This document shows positions 17,542-25,191 of a stretch of 64,000 bases of DNA, piece by piece. Source of the DNA: Paenibacillus sp. JDR-2. GTDB taxonomy: Bacteria > Bacillota > Bacilli > Paenibacillales > Paenibacillaceae. A model generated the notes under the pieces. It was given only the letters and a program-made list of their open reading frames with translations, had not been told where the DNA came from and searched no databases. Within the stretch, counting starts at the first letter, position 1; the number at the start of each line of letters is the position of its first letter. A program made the translations under genes and the position numbers. The stretch is taken from assembly GCF_000023585.1 (NCBI RefSeq), contig NC_012914.1, forward strand, positions 5,959,501-6,023,500, given 5' to 3'.

Positions 17542-18699
17542 ATGCTGAAAATCGCCATTATTGGATCCGGGGCTATCAGTAGAGCCCATATCGACGCCTA
17601 TCAGAAATTTTCGGAAAGATGCCGGATTGTTGCGGTTACGGATATTTACATAGACAAAGCCGAGAGCCGTATTAACCAGTGCGGGCTTACGGAGGCGAGG
17701 GCGTACAGCGATTACAAGGAACTGCTGGGGCAGGATATCGATCTGGTCTCCGTCTGCACTCCGCCATACACGCATGCCGAGATCGGTGTTGAATTCCTGA
17801 AGGCAGGCAAGCATGTTCTGATTGAAAAGCCGATGGCGTCCTCGCTCGAAGAATGTGACGCGATGAACCGGGCGGCTGAGGAAAGCGGCAAGCTGCTGTC
17901 GGTTGTAGCCCAGAACCGGTTCCGTACGCCAATGATGAAGCTGAAGTCCGTGCTGGACAGCGGGCTGATTGGCCCGGTTGTCCACTCGCAGATCGATTCC
18001 TTCTGGTGGCGCGGCCACAGCTACTATGACCTGTGGTGGCGCGGCACGTGGGAGAAGGAGGGCGGCGGCTGTACGCTGAATCATGCCGTCCATCATATCG
18101 ACGCGCTGCTCTGGATGATGGGCCGGCCAACCGAGCTGCAGGCGTTCATGAGCAATACGTCGCATGATAATGCGGAAGTCGAGGACCTGTCGATTGCGAT
18201 GCTGAAGTTCGTCGGAGGCGGCCTTGGCCAAATTACGAGCTCCGTGGTTCATCACGGCGAGGAGCAGCAGCTTATTTTCCAAGGCAAACAGGCACGGATC
18301 TCCGCGCCATGGAAGCTTGTTACTTCCAGCTCCATGGATAACGGCTTCCCGACTCCGAATACGGCTCTCTCCGCGGAAATTCAGGCCTATTACGACAACC
18401 TGCCTGAGGTTGCCTACGAAGGGCATCTCGGACAGATCGATAATGTGTTGTCCGCGATTGAGGGCGGGGAATCGTTACTGATCGATGGACATAGCGGCCG
18501 CGCGACGCTGGAGCTGATTCTTGGCATCTACAAATCCGCCAGCACCGGGGAAAAAGTTACTTTCCCACTAACAGCCGATGATCCGTTCTATACGCGTCAA
18601 GGCATCCAGGACAACGTCCCTCATTTCTACGAAAAAGGCGCCTCCGTCGAGAATTTCCAGGACCGCGCGATTACGACGGGCAGCAATTTGAGAGGTTAG
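17542..18699 (+). CDS. Gfo/Idh/MocA-family oxidoreductase, second of a pair
   Basis: About 385 residues with a canonical NAD-binding start (LKIAIIGSGAISRAHIDAYQ), EKPMASSLEECDAMNRAA (the family Lys of EKP, about residue 95) and GGGCTLNHAVHHIDALLWMMG, which carries the family's catalytic histidine region. GGAGAG lies 6 nt before ATG 17542. An ATG two codons earlier overlaps the site. It forms an operon with the preceding paralogue. Such pairs, divergent from an AraC regulator, usually oxidise and re-reduce sugars or inositols. A hairpin 15 nt after the stop may end the transcript. Confidence 0.87.
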   Translation: MLKIAIIGSGAISRAHIDAYQKFSERCRIVAVTDIYIDKAESRINQCGLTEARAYSDYKELLGQDIDLVSVCTPPYTHAEIGVEFLKAGKHVLIEKPMASSLEECDAMNRAAEESGKLLSVVAQNRFRTPMMKLKSVLDSGLIGPVVHSQIDSFWWRGHSYYDLWWRGTWEKEGGGCTLNHAVHHIDALLWMMGRPTELQAFMSNTSHDNAEVEDLSIAMLKFVGGGLGQITSSVVHHGEEQQLIFQGKQARISAPWKLVTSSSMDNGFPTPNTALSAEIQAYYDNLPEVAYEGHLGQIDNVLSAIEGGESLLIDGHSGRATLELILGIYKSASTGEKVTFPLTADDPFYTRQGIQDNVPHFYEKGASVENFQDRAITTGSNLRG

Positions 18700-18714
18700 C
18701 AGATGGCGTGGAGG

Positions 18715-18739
18715 AATAAGACCCTGTTAGGGTCTTATT
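18715..18739 (+). terminator. Perfect hairpin after the dehydrogenase operon
   Basis: AATAAGACCCT (18715-18725) and AGGGTCTTATT (18729-18739) form an 11-bp stem with loop GTT, followed by TCATTT. It may terminate transcription. It is also the same palindrome type as 31694-31718 and 31746-31770, and its centre lies 72 bp from the next palindrome. Confidence 0.55.
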
Positions 18740-18787
18740 TCATTTGCTGGGGAATTTTGCAGGCTGTCTGCTACTTGTTCCTGGTGA

Positions 18788-19113
18788 TTAGGGTCCCTCA
18801 GGGACCCTAAGCTGACCTAAGCCAACTAATTTTACTGTCTTAAGGTCCTTCATGGACCTTAAGGTTCCGTGATCGCTCTGTTTGAACAATATTTGCTGCT
18901 TGTTCTGGGTGGTTAAGGTCCATCAGGGGCCTTAACACGACCTTTGCCAACTAATTTTACTGCCTTAAGGTCCCTTAGGGACCTTAAGCTTCCGCGAACG
19001 CTCCGTTTGATCGATGTCTGTTACTTTTTCCGGGCGATTAAGGTCCCTTAGGGACCTTAATCCGTCCTGCGCAGGCTAATTTTATTGCCTTAAGGTCCCT
19101 TAGGGACCTTAAG
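18788..19113. repeat. Six palindromes in three 125-bp tandem units
   Basis: Palindromes with arms TTAAGGTCCCT / AGGGACCTTAA (or close variants) occupy 18788-18810, 18839-18863, 18913-18935, 18964-18988, 19038-19060 and 19089-19113. Centre-to-centre steps alternate 52, 73, 52, 73, 52 bp. Spacer sequences recur too, for example CTAATTTTA before each second palindrome and TTCCGNGA-like sequence after it. The unit is therefore a 125-bp tandem repeat with two palindromes. No gene is present. Confidence 0.9.
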
Positions 19114-19170
19114 CTTCTGCGAGCCCACAATTTGAGCACTTTTCACCGCCACAGCTATGGGACATCCTTA

Positions 19171-19366
19171 CTACGTGGGATTTCCTCCAACATATTTACC
19201 GCATTTGGCCTCACTTTCTCGTCTGCATTGGATTTAATGCATCATAATGAGCTCCCTTCAACTAAGTAACCCCTAAAATGGGAGATTACACGGGATGAAA
19301 TCCAGCGTAGATGCCATGGTGCAAATAAAAAACCTCATTCTACTGTAGTAAATCCAACGTAATTGC
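19171..19366. repeat. Cluster of four degenerate GGATTT repeats in both orientations
   Basis: A motif resembling CTACGTTGGATTTAC occurs at 19171 and 19223 on the plus strand and, inverted, at 19297-19310 and about 19346-19362. The outer pair 19171-19184 and 19297-19310 matches at 12 of 14 positions as an inverted repeat. No reading frame of interest lies here. It looks like decayed small mobile or repeat elements. Confidence 0.45.
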
Positions 19367-19403
19367 GTTAAGCCTCAGCCCTCTTGTATCCCCACAAAAA
19401 ACA

Positions 19404-19439
19404 AAGCCGATAAGCCCCGCAAAAGCGGACTTATCGGCT
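19404..19439 (-). terminator. Terminator of the arabinofuranosidase gene
   Basis: On the minus strand AGCCGATAAG and CTTATCGGCT pair, extended by CCGC/GCGG, and are followed by TTTGTTTTTT. It begins 8 nt after the stop codon. Confidence 0.88.
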
Positions 19440-19447
19440 CTAATCGT

Positions 19448-20926
19448 TTATTGCTCCAAACGAAGCGTAACTACCGATGCCGCAGGCAGATTGAGGCTCA
19501 ATTTGCCGTTCTCGATCTTCGCTTCGTAGAATGCCTTCACGCTCACCTTGGAAGGATCCTCGAAGGTGTTATGTGCTTGAATCGCATCCGCTGCGAGCAG
19601 CCTGCCCGTGCAGTTGAAGCTGCCTTCGGCGCCGCGAAGCTCAAGACTGATCTCCGATTGCTCGGACGGATGCAGGTTGTACAGGCTGACATGGATAACG
19701 CCGTCCTTCTTGGACGCGGTAACGCCAACTTGATCCAGCTCTTTGCCGTCGGCATTTACTTTCCCGAATTGACCATGAATCGCCAACGCCTCGGCATCCT
19801 GATGGACATTGTACATTTCAAGCACATGGTACGTAGGCGTCAGCAGGATTTTGTCCCCTTCCGTCAGAACCACCGCCTGCAGAACGTTAACCATTTGGGC
19901 AATGTTGGTCATTTGTACGCGATCGCAATGCTTATGGAAAATATGCAGGTTAATCGCCGCAACAAGCGCATCGCGCATCGTATTCTGTTGATACAGGAAG
20001 CCCGGGTTGGTGCCTGGCTCCACGTTAAACCAAGTGCCCCACTCGTCAACGATCAAGCCGACGCGTTTGCTCGGGTCGTAACGGTCCATTACCGTACTGT
20101 GGCGGGTAAGAAGCTCATCCATATATTCGGCTTTCTTCATCGTTACGAACCAGTCGTTCTCGTCAAATTCCGTAGCGGAGCCTTTATCGGCCCACACGCC
20201 CGGAACCGTGTAGTGATGCAGGCTCAGACCGCTCATGAAGCGCTCCGCTTTGCTCATTAGCACGTCGGTCCAGCGGTAATCGTCGGAGCTTGCGCCGCCT
20301 GCGATTTTGTACAGCTTGTTATCGCCGTATTGGCGGACATACGTCTGGAAGTTGCGGTACAGATCCGCGTAATGCTCCGGAAGCATCTCGCCGCCGCATC
20401 CCCAGTTCTCATTGCCCACGCCAAAATATTTCAGCTTCCAAGGCTCTTCCCGGCCGTTCTGCCGGCGCAGATTCGCCATCGGGGAATCGCCGTCAAACGT
20501 CATGTATTCCATCCATTCGGACATCTCCTGTATCGAACCGCTGCCCACGTTGCCGCAGATATAAGGCTCGGCGTCAATCAGCTCGCATAGACGGAAGAAC
20601 TCGTGCGTGCCGAAATGGTTATTTTCCACAACGCCGCCCCAGTGAGTATTAACCATTCTTTTACGAGTCTCGCGGGGACCAATGCCGTCTTTCCAGTGAT
20701 ATTCATCGGCAAAACAGCCGCCCGGCCAGCGCAGAACAGGTACCTTAAGATTGCGCAGCGCTTCGATCACGTCGTTACGGATGCCGTCCGTGTTCGGAAT
20801 TTCGGAATCTTCCCCTACCCACATGCCTTCATAAATACATCTGCCGAGATGCTCGGCGAAATGGCCGTAGATGTTCTTGTTAATCGTGCCGATCGACCAG
20901 TCTGCATGTACTACCGCTTTGTTCAT
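19448..20926 (-). CDS. abfA: GH51 alpha-L-arabinofuranosidase
   Basis: The 492-residue enzyme removes terminal alpha-L-arabinofuranosyl groups from arabinan, arabinoxylan or arabinogalactan oligosaccharides. It has no signal peptide, so it acts on imported oligosaccharides. GH51 features are [20 protein letters not shown] (about residues 19-38), [15 protein letters not shown], the acid/base Glu in GVGNENWG (about residue 174) and the nucleophile Glu in [10 protein letters not shown] (about 293), then a C-terminal beta-sandwich. Length is typical. AGGAGG lies 9 nt before the ATG, immediately after the first of three tandem leader elements. A transporter is not adjacent. Confidence 0.95.
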   Translation of the reverse strand: MNKAVVHADWSIGTINKNIYGHFAEHLGRCIYEGMWVGEDSEIPNTDGIRNDVIEALRNLKVPVLRWPGGCFADEYHWKDGIGPRETRKRMVNTHWGGVVENNHFGTHEFFRLCELIDAEPYICGNVGSGSIQEMSEWMEYMTFDGDSPMANLRRQNGREEPWKLKYFGVGNENWGCGGEMLPEHYADLYRNFQTYVRQYGDNKLYKIAGGASSDDYRWTDVLMSKAERFMSGLSLHHYTVPGVWADKGSATEFDENDWFVTMKKAEYMDELLTRHSTVMDRYDPSKRVGLIVDEWGTWFNVEPGTNPGFLYQQNTMRDALVAAINLHIFHKHCDRVQMTNIAQMVNVLQAVVLTEGDKILLTPTYHVLEMYNVHQDAEALAIHGQFGKVNADGKELDQVGVTASKKDGVIHVSLYNLHPSEQSEISLELRGAEGSFNCTGRLLAADAIQAHNTFEDPSKVSVKAFYEAKIENGKLSLNLPAASVVTLRLEQ

Positions 20927-20945
20927 TTGTAAATAGCCTCCTAAA

Positions 20946-21128
20946 AAGAATTGTCACACAAACAGCCGGATGGCTGTTCGTGATGATTCTTGCCTCGTAA
21001 GCATTAGCTTTAAAGAATTGTCACACAAACAGCCGGATGGCTGTTCGTGATGATTCTTGCCTCGTAAGCATTAGCTTAAAGAATTGTCACACAAACAGCC
21101 GGATGGCTGTTTATGATGATTCTTGCCT
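20946..21128 (-). repeat. Three tandem structured leader elements upstream of abfA (copies b, c, d)
   Basis: Near-identical 66-67-bp units start at 20946, 21013 and 21079 (plus coordinates). In the transcript each reads GCTTACGAGGCAAGAAT, then an 11-bp stem CACGAACAGCC / GGCTGTTTGTG with loop ATCC, then ATTCTT. AAGAAT and ATTCTT form an outer stem. The copy next to abfA is followed directly by TTTTAGGAGG. The distal copy starts at the stop codon of the small Cys-rich gene and carries changes (TAAACAGCC). One further copy lies at 27299. Confidence 0.85.
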
Positions 21129-21423
21129 AATTAACTTCCCATAACGTCCGAACCGACTGCTGCGGATGCGGACATCCTTTATCCTTCAGCTTGGCTCTCA
21201 CCTGCACGAGACAGCCGCAATGCATGCAGGTCGTGTCGTAAGCCATGCTTGCGCAGCCTTCGCATGCGGCGAGCCGCTTTGCGTACAACTTGTCCGTAAC
21301 GCAGGCATCGGGTTTGATCTTGGAGATCAGGCGCTGAATCTGATCGTCCGTCACTCTGACATCGGCCGAGCAGCCCTTGCAGCCATCCCGTTCCCTTTTA
21401 CTGACAGATTCTGTGATTGTCAT
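21127..21423 (-). CDS. Small cysteine-rich protein (DUF6171-like)
   Basis: About 98 residues with four cysteine clusters: GCKGC, ACVTD..., ACEGCASM and TCMHCGC followed by GCPHP. The spacing suggests a zinc- or iron-sulfur-binding module. It resembles proteins listed as DUF6171, but this is from memory and uncertain. ATG 21423 lies 11 nt after GTGGGAG. The frame is open to a GTG at 21441 without a site. It is upstream of abfA on the same strand, separated by the leader repeats, and divergent from an AraC regulator. Function unknown. Confidence 0.6.
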   Translation of the reverse strand: MTITESVSKRERDGCKGCSADVRVTDDQIQRLISKIKPDACVTDKLYAKRLAACEGCASMAYDTTCMHCGCLVQVRAKLKDKGCPHPQQSVRTLWEVN

Positions 21424-21490
21424 GCTTGCTTCAGCTCCCACCCGCGCACAGGACGATAATAAATAGTTCTATATGAAAGATTGTATGGGA

Positions 21491-21519
21491 TTGAGAAAGC
21501 GCCTACAATTCACTATAAT
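21491..21519 (+). promoter_or_regulatory. Strong sigma-A promoter of the AraC gene at 21569
   Basis: TTGAGA (21491-21496) and a perfect TATAAT (21514-21519) are 17 bp apart. Transcription would begin near 21527, about 27 nt before the AAGGAG ribosome-binding site. This fixes the N-terminus of the downstream gene. Confidence 0.8.
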
Positions 21520-21568
21520 GAGAAAAAACTGACCTATCGTGCTTTTTTGAAGAAAGGAGCTGCTGACG

Positions 21569-22348
21569 ATCATCCGATTAGACAGCTGCGGCTACCGGTT
21601 TGTCCATCCTCACGGGATTTCGATTATCCGTCCTAACGGTTCGGGGGATTACGCTTTTGTTCTGTTTAAGAAAAAATCCGAAGTGATCATACGGGGCGTG
21701 CGTATTCTTGTGGATAGCGATTCGTTTATCCTGTTCCAGCCGGATACGCCGCATTCGTATATGCAGTTCGAGCTGCCTTTCGTAAACGACTGGTTTCATT
21801 GCCGGGGAGAAGAGCTGAGCGGGTTGCTTGCCGAACTGAACTTTCCGCTGGATACTCCTGTCCCGGCCGTGGACCCGATGTTGATCTCGAGAAGCATTAT
21901 GGAGCTCCACCGGGTTCAGAAGCAAGGCGGGCATTTGAGGGATCAAATTCTGGATACGGATATCCGGGCGCTTCTGATGAAGCTGAGCAATCTTCATGAG
22001 CTTTCCCAGCATCCCGAGCGGCCGGGCCGTTATATCCGGCAGTTCTCGGAACTGCGGGACGAGCTGTATAACTCGCCGCAAAGCCATGTAACGGTAGAGA
22101 TGCTGGCTGACCGCGTGCACCTGAGCAAGTCCTACTTCCAGCATCTCTATAAGGATATTTTCGGCTGCTCCGTCGTAACCGATATGATTAACGGCAGACT
22201 GGAGCTCGCCAAATATCTGCTCAAGAACAGCACCCTCTCCGTATCGGCTATCGCGGCGAGCTGCGGATACGAGCATGAGACGCATTTCATGAGGCAGTTC
22301 AAGAAATTTGTCGGCCTGACGCCAAGCCAATTCAAGTCTCGGGTGTAG
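21569..22348 (+). CDS. AraC-family regulator with a non-canonical start
   Basis: About 259 residues. The N-terminal segment LDSCGYRFVHPHGISIIRPN and then VLFKKKSEVIIRG are typical of AraC sugar-sensing cupins, and the C-terminal helix-turn-helix pair (VEMLADRVHLSKSYFQHLYKD; VSAIAASCGYEHETHFMRQF) spans about residues 170-250. The only usual start codon is GTG 21683, which would cut 38 family-typical residues. A clean promoter and AAGGAG at 21554-21559 instead point to initiation near 21566-21569, where the in-frame codons are ACG and ATC. A TGA at 21548 closes the frame upstream. Start at ATC 21569 is an inference. Its 3' end overlaps the convergent AraC gene by 17 nt. Confidence 0.75.
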   Translation: MIRLDSCGYRFVHPHGISIIRPNGSGDYAFVLFKKKSEVIIRGVRILVDSDSFILFQPDTPHSYMQFELPFVNDWFHCRGEELSGLLAELNFPLDTPVPAVDPMLISRSIMELHRVQKQGGHLRDQILDTDIRALLMKLSNLHELSQHPERPGRYIRQFSELRDELYNSPQSHVTVEMLADRVHLSKSYFQHLYKDIFGCSVVTDMINGRLELAKYLLKNSTLSVSAIAASCGYEHETHFMRQFKKFVGLTPSQFKSRV

Positions 22349-23150
22349 ACGTAGACTCCGTCTTCCTTTTGTACTCTGCCGGACCGCAGCCGTACCGCCT
22401 GCGGAACAAGGCGGCAAAATGGTTATAGCTCTGGAAGCCGACGTCAAAGGATGCTTCCCCTGCCGTCCGGCCAGCCTGCAGCATAAGCAGAACGGCCTGC
22501 TCGAGACGCATATTGTTTAACGTGTCCACAATGGAGCGGCCGGTCTCCGATTTGAACAGATGGGACAGCCGCGAGGCGGATAAGCCTACCCTTGCAGCCA
22601 GCTCGTTAATGGATAACGGCTCCTGCATCTGTGCGGATAAAATCCTCATTACCTGGCTGACGCGGTAATCCAGCTTGTCCGCAAGCTGCCCGGCCATTAG
22701 CAGAATTAAGGCACTTAGCTGATTATCGCATAGCTCCTCCCAGAACCCGCCTTGGGCCCTAGAATCATGCAGCAGCGACCGGAAGATGCGGATCACCCTC
22801 CGCTGCAGCTCGCTAGAGGGCAGCGGGCAGAGCAGCACTTCTTCATCCGGTAGCAAGGACAGCTCCGGCAGCCGGTTGAAGTGCACCCACAGAAAGTTCC
22901 ACGTATCCCCTTTTACGGTGCCATACGTATGAGGAACCCTTTTCCGAAGCAGTACCAGCTCCCCCGCCTTGCATATTTTCTCTCCCGCAGGCGTCCGGAA
23001 AAACCCCTCACCCTCCAGCGTATAAACAAGCAGCCAATCCTCTCTTCCGGCAGGACGCACCATGCAATAGGATTCGTTTTCCAAAAAATGCCCTGTCACG
23101 ACGCCGTTCTTTGATTCCTTCTCCACTGCTTCCACCCCGCTCCGATTCAT
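22332..23150 (-). CDS. AraC-family regulator, convergent with the previous one
   Basis: About 272 residues. The cupin part includes REDWLLVYTLEGEGFFRTPAG and ELVLLRKRVPHTYG. The C-terminal helix-turn-helix pair is INELAARVGLSASRLSHLFKSE and GEASFDVGFQSYNHFAALFRRR (about residues 185-250). The frame stays open far upstream across the PhyH gene, but that part is antisense and shows no family similarity. ATG 23150 gives the right cupin length, though its ribosome-binding site is poor. It is divergent from the PhyH-type gene, the likely target. The 3' end overlaps the neighbouring AraC gene. Confidence 0.82.
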   Translation of the reverse strand: MNRSGVEAVEKESKNGVVTGHFLENESYCMVRPAGREDWLLVYTLEGEGFFRTPAGEKICKAGELVLLRKRVPHTYGTVKGDTWNFLWVHFNRLPELSLLPDEEVLLCPLPSSELQRRVIRIFRSLLHDSRAQGGFWEELCDNQLSALILLMAGQLADKLDYRVSQVMRILSAQMQEPLSINELAARVGLSASRLSHLFKSETGRSIVDTLNNMRLEQAVLLMLQAGRTAGEASFDVGFQSYNHFAALFRRRYGCGPAEYKRKTESTSTPET

Positions 23151-23300
23151 TACCCTAAGGGTACCGCGACAGCCTCCATTCGTCCAGCATAATAGCAGAA
23201 TCCATGCAGTATTGAGCATAATCGCGACTTCTACCTTTTCCCTCAACGCCCTACAATTAGAGACAAGAAGCCGCACACAACAAGGAGAGGGGCAATACAA

Positions 23301-24104
23301 ATGAACCAGTCGCTTAAAGTGCTTACCGAGGAGCAGATGCAGCAGTTCGAGAGGGAAGGATATGTAATCGTAAAGGGCGTTTGGAGCAAGGAAGAAATCG
23401 AGGAAATCCAAGCCGAGTTCGATAAAATCAGCCTTACTCCCATTCCCGGCTACTTCGAGCCGGTTCTGGACGGAGAGCAGGAAGATCCGCTTCGCCGCTA
23501 TCCGCGCGTGATGCATCCTCACCGTTACAACGATCTGAGCAAGAATTACATGCTGCATCCGGTTGTTCTCGACATTATGCACGATCTGTACGGAGAAGAG
23601 GCTTTGGCTGCGCAAAGCATGTTCTATTACAAGCCGCCGGGCTCTCGAGGTCAGGCGCTGCATCAGGATAACTTCTATCTGAAGGTAGAGCCGGGCAACT
23701 GTATTGCGGCATGGGCGGCTATCGACCGCTGCGACGAGGAAAACGGCTGTATGCTGCTTGTTCCGAAAACGAATACGTACGAGATTGTTTGCCCGGAGGA
23801 ATCCGATTCGAAAGAATCGTTCACCAACCATTACGTAAAGCCGCCAAAAGAGGAAAAGCCCGTTGCAGCTATCATGGAGCCCGGCGATATCCTGTTCTTT
23901 AACGGCAATCTGATTCACGGCTCTTACCGGAACAAAACAAAGGACCGCTTCCGCCGCGCGTTTATTTCCCACTACGCGAACAGCAGCGCGATGTCCATCT
24001 CGCATTGGTACAATCCGCTTTACAAGGCGGACGGCTCCGAGCTGTCGCTGGAAGCGAATCCGGACGGCGGACCATGCGGCATCGAGACGCCGGCTTATCA
24101 CTAA
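23301..24104 (+). CDS. PhyH-family Fe(II)/2-oxoglutarate dioxygenase
   Basis: The 267-residue protein belongs to the phytanoyl-CoA dioxygenase family, which hydroxylates small molecules using Fe(II), O2 and 2-oxoglutarate. The iron triad is His121 and Asp123 in LHQDNFYL and the distal His206 in GNLIHGSY. The 2-oxoglutarate arginine is in KDRFRRAF (216 or 218). AAGGAGAGG lies about 10 nt before the ATG. It is flanked by AraC regulators on one side and a terminator on the other. In sugar-utilisation regions such enzymes are often of unknown substrate, and nothing here specifies one. Confidence 0.87.
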   Translation: MNQSLKVLTEEQMQQFEREGYVIVKGVWSKEEIEEIQAEFDKISLTPIPGYFEPVLDGEQEDPLRRYPRVMHPHRYNDLSKNYMLHPVVLDIMHDLYGEEALAAQSMFYYKPPGSRGQALHQDNFYLKVEPGNCIAAWAAIDRCDEENGCMLLVPKTNTYEIVCPEESDSKESFTNHYVKPPKEEKPVAAIMEPGDILFFNGNLIHGSYRNKTKDRFRRAFISHYANSSAMSISHWYNPLYKADGSELSLEANPDGGPCGIETPAYH

Positions 24105-24115
24105 TAGAATAAAGT

Positions 24116-24160
24116 AAAGGGAGGCTCACGGTTACCAGAACCGCTGCCTCCCTTTTTTTT
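24116..24160 (+). terminator. Intrinsic terminator after the PhyH gene
   Basis: AAAGGGAGGC (24116-24125) pairs with GCCTCCCTTT (24146-24155), with an inner CGGTT/AACCG hairpin and an eight-T run. It also lies directly at the 3' end of the convergent fructokinase gene. Confidence 0.9.
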
Positions 24161-25118
24161 ACGCTGGATACCTATTAACTTCTTCAAGCGTTGGCAGCGC
24201 GGCAATGGCCCCTACCTTCGTGCATACGATCGCTCCGACTTTATTGGCAAATTCCACGAAGAGCAAAAGCTGTTCAAACGACATCCCCTTTGGCTCCTCC
24301 AGCCTGCTGATCTGCCATAGCAAAGCACCAACAAAGGCATCCCCCGCTCCGGTAGAATCAATGGACTTCACCGTTATACTCGGCACCTGCACCAAAGTCT
24401 TGCCGTCGGACACCAACGTGCCGTTCCTGCCCAGCGTCACGCAGACCCGATTAGCCCCTAGCCCATGAAGCAACCGAACGGCTTTTTCAGGATCCGTCTC
24501 TCCGGTCATTAGCTGCAGCTCCTCTTCGCTTACTTTGACGAGATCGGCCTGCGACGCGCCATACCGAGCCTGCTCGGTGAACTCGTTCAGCCAGCCCCCC
24601 CACAGATCCTTGCGGTAGTTCGGATCAAAGGAGATAAACGGCCGTCCATTCTCCGCGGCTCCCTGCAATAGCGTTGTATAAGTCGCGCGGAACGGATTGT
24701 CCAGCAAAGCCGTAGCCGAACCAAAATGCAGGACGGACGCGGCATAAAGACGGTCCCGGTCAATCTCATCCAGCTCGACGTATCGATCGGCACCGCGATT
24801 AAACACAAAATCCCGCTCTCCGCTTGCTTCCAGCGAGACGAAGGCTAGCGTTGTTGGCACTTCGGCATCCAGCATCAGCATGGATGTATCGACCTTTTCC
24901 TCTTCCAATGTCCGCTTTAAGTAATGTCCGAACGGATCCTTTCCGACCTTGCCAACAAAAGCAGAGCTCCCGCCCAGCCGGGCTATTGCCGCGCTGACAT
25001 TAGCAGGTGCTCCTCCTGCTTTTTTCGCAAACTGCTCGCCTTGCTCCAGGTCCACATCAATATCGATGCAGAAAAAATCAATCAACAGCTCTCCAATACA
25101 AACGACATTCCCCGCCAT
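24159..25118 (-). CDS. scrK: Fructokinase (PfkB/ribokinase family)
   Basis: The 319-residue kinase should phosphorylate fructose released by the GH32 enzyme to fructose-6-phosphate. PfkB signatures are [16 protein letters not shown] (about residues 35-50) and the anion-hole motif [15 protein letters not shown] (about 252-266) with the catalytic Asp. Fructokinase is favoured over ribokinase by the start [11 protein letters not shown] and by the neighbours: a LacI repressor, importer and GH32. GGGAGAGG precedes the ATG by 7 nt. It is transcribed after the LacI gene but behind that gene's terminator, and carries its own operator copy at 25137-25157. Confidence 0.88.
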   Translation of the reverse strand: MAGNVVCIGELLIDFFCIDIDVDLEQGEQFAKKAGGAPANVSAAIARLGGSSAFVGKVGKDPFGHYLKRTLEEEKVDTSMLMLDAEVPTTLAFVSLEASGERDFVFNRGADRYVELDEIDRDRLYAASVLHFGSATALLDNPFRATYTTLLQGAAENGRPFISFDPNYRKDLWGGWLNEFTEQARYGASQADLVKVSEEELQLMTGETDPEKAVRLLHGLGANRVCVTLGRNGTLVSDGKTLVQVPSITVKSIDSTGAGDAFVGALLWQISRLEEPKGMSFEQLLLFVEFANKVGAIVCTKVGAIAALPTLEEVNRYPA

Positions 25119-25136
25119 CGTAATCCTCTCCCTTAA

Positions 25137-25157
25137 TGTGATAACCGGTTGACATAG
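25137..25157 (-). promoter_or_regulatory. Operator copy upstream of the fructokinase gene
   Basis: TGATAACCGGTTGACATA (inside 25137-25157) contains the palindrome AACCGGTT and the same CCGGTTGACATA core as the two copies before the importer operon at 26251-26286. The most likely ligand protein is the adjacent LacI regulator. Confidence 0.65.
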
Positions 25158-25168
25158 AACTCAAAAAA

Positions 25169-25191
25169 GAAACCACATTCTAAGTGGTTTC
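25169..25191 (-). terminator. Terminator of the LacI gene
   Basis: GAAACCAC (25191-25184 on the minus strand) pairs with GTGGTTTC and is followed by six U residues. The stem includes the end of the coding sequence and its TAG stop. Confidence 0.8.

Noticed and set aside
17461-18426. Minus-strand frame of 321 codons opposite the second dehydrogenase gene
   Set aside because: Antisense shadow without family similarity. The sense gene is a clear Gfo/Idh/MocA protein.
18788-19113. A chain of ordinary terminators
   Set aside because: Most palindromes have no T-run and no adjacent gene end, and the constant 52-bp pairing is not explained by termination.
23151-24101. Upstream extension of the minus-strand AraC frame across the PhyH gene
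   Set aside because: It is antisense to a well-supported gene and has no AraC-like sequence. The regulator fits completely within 22332-23150.
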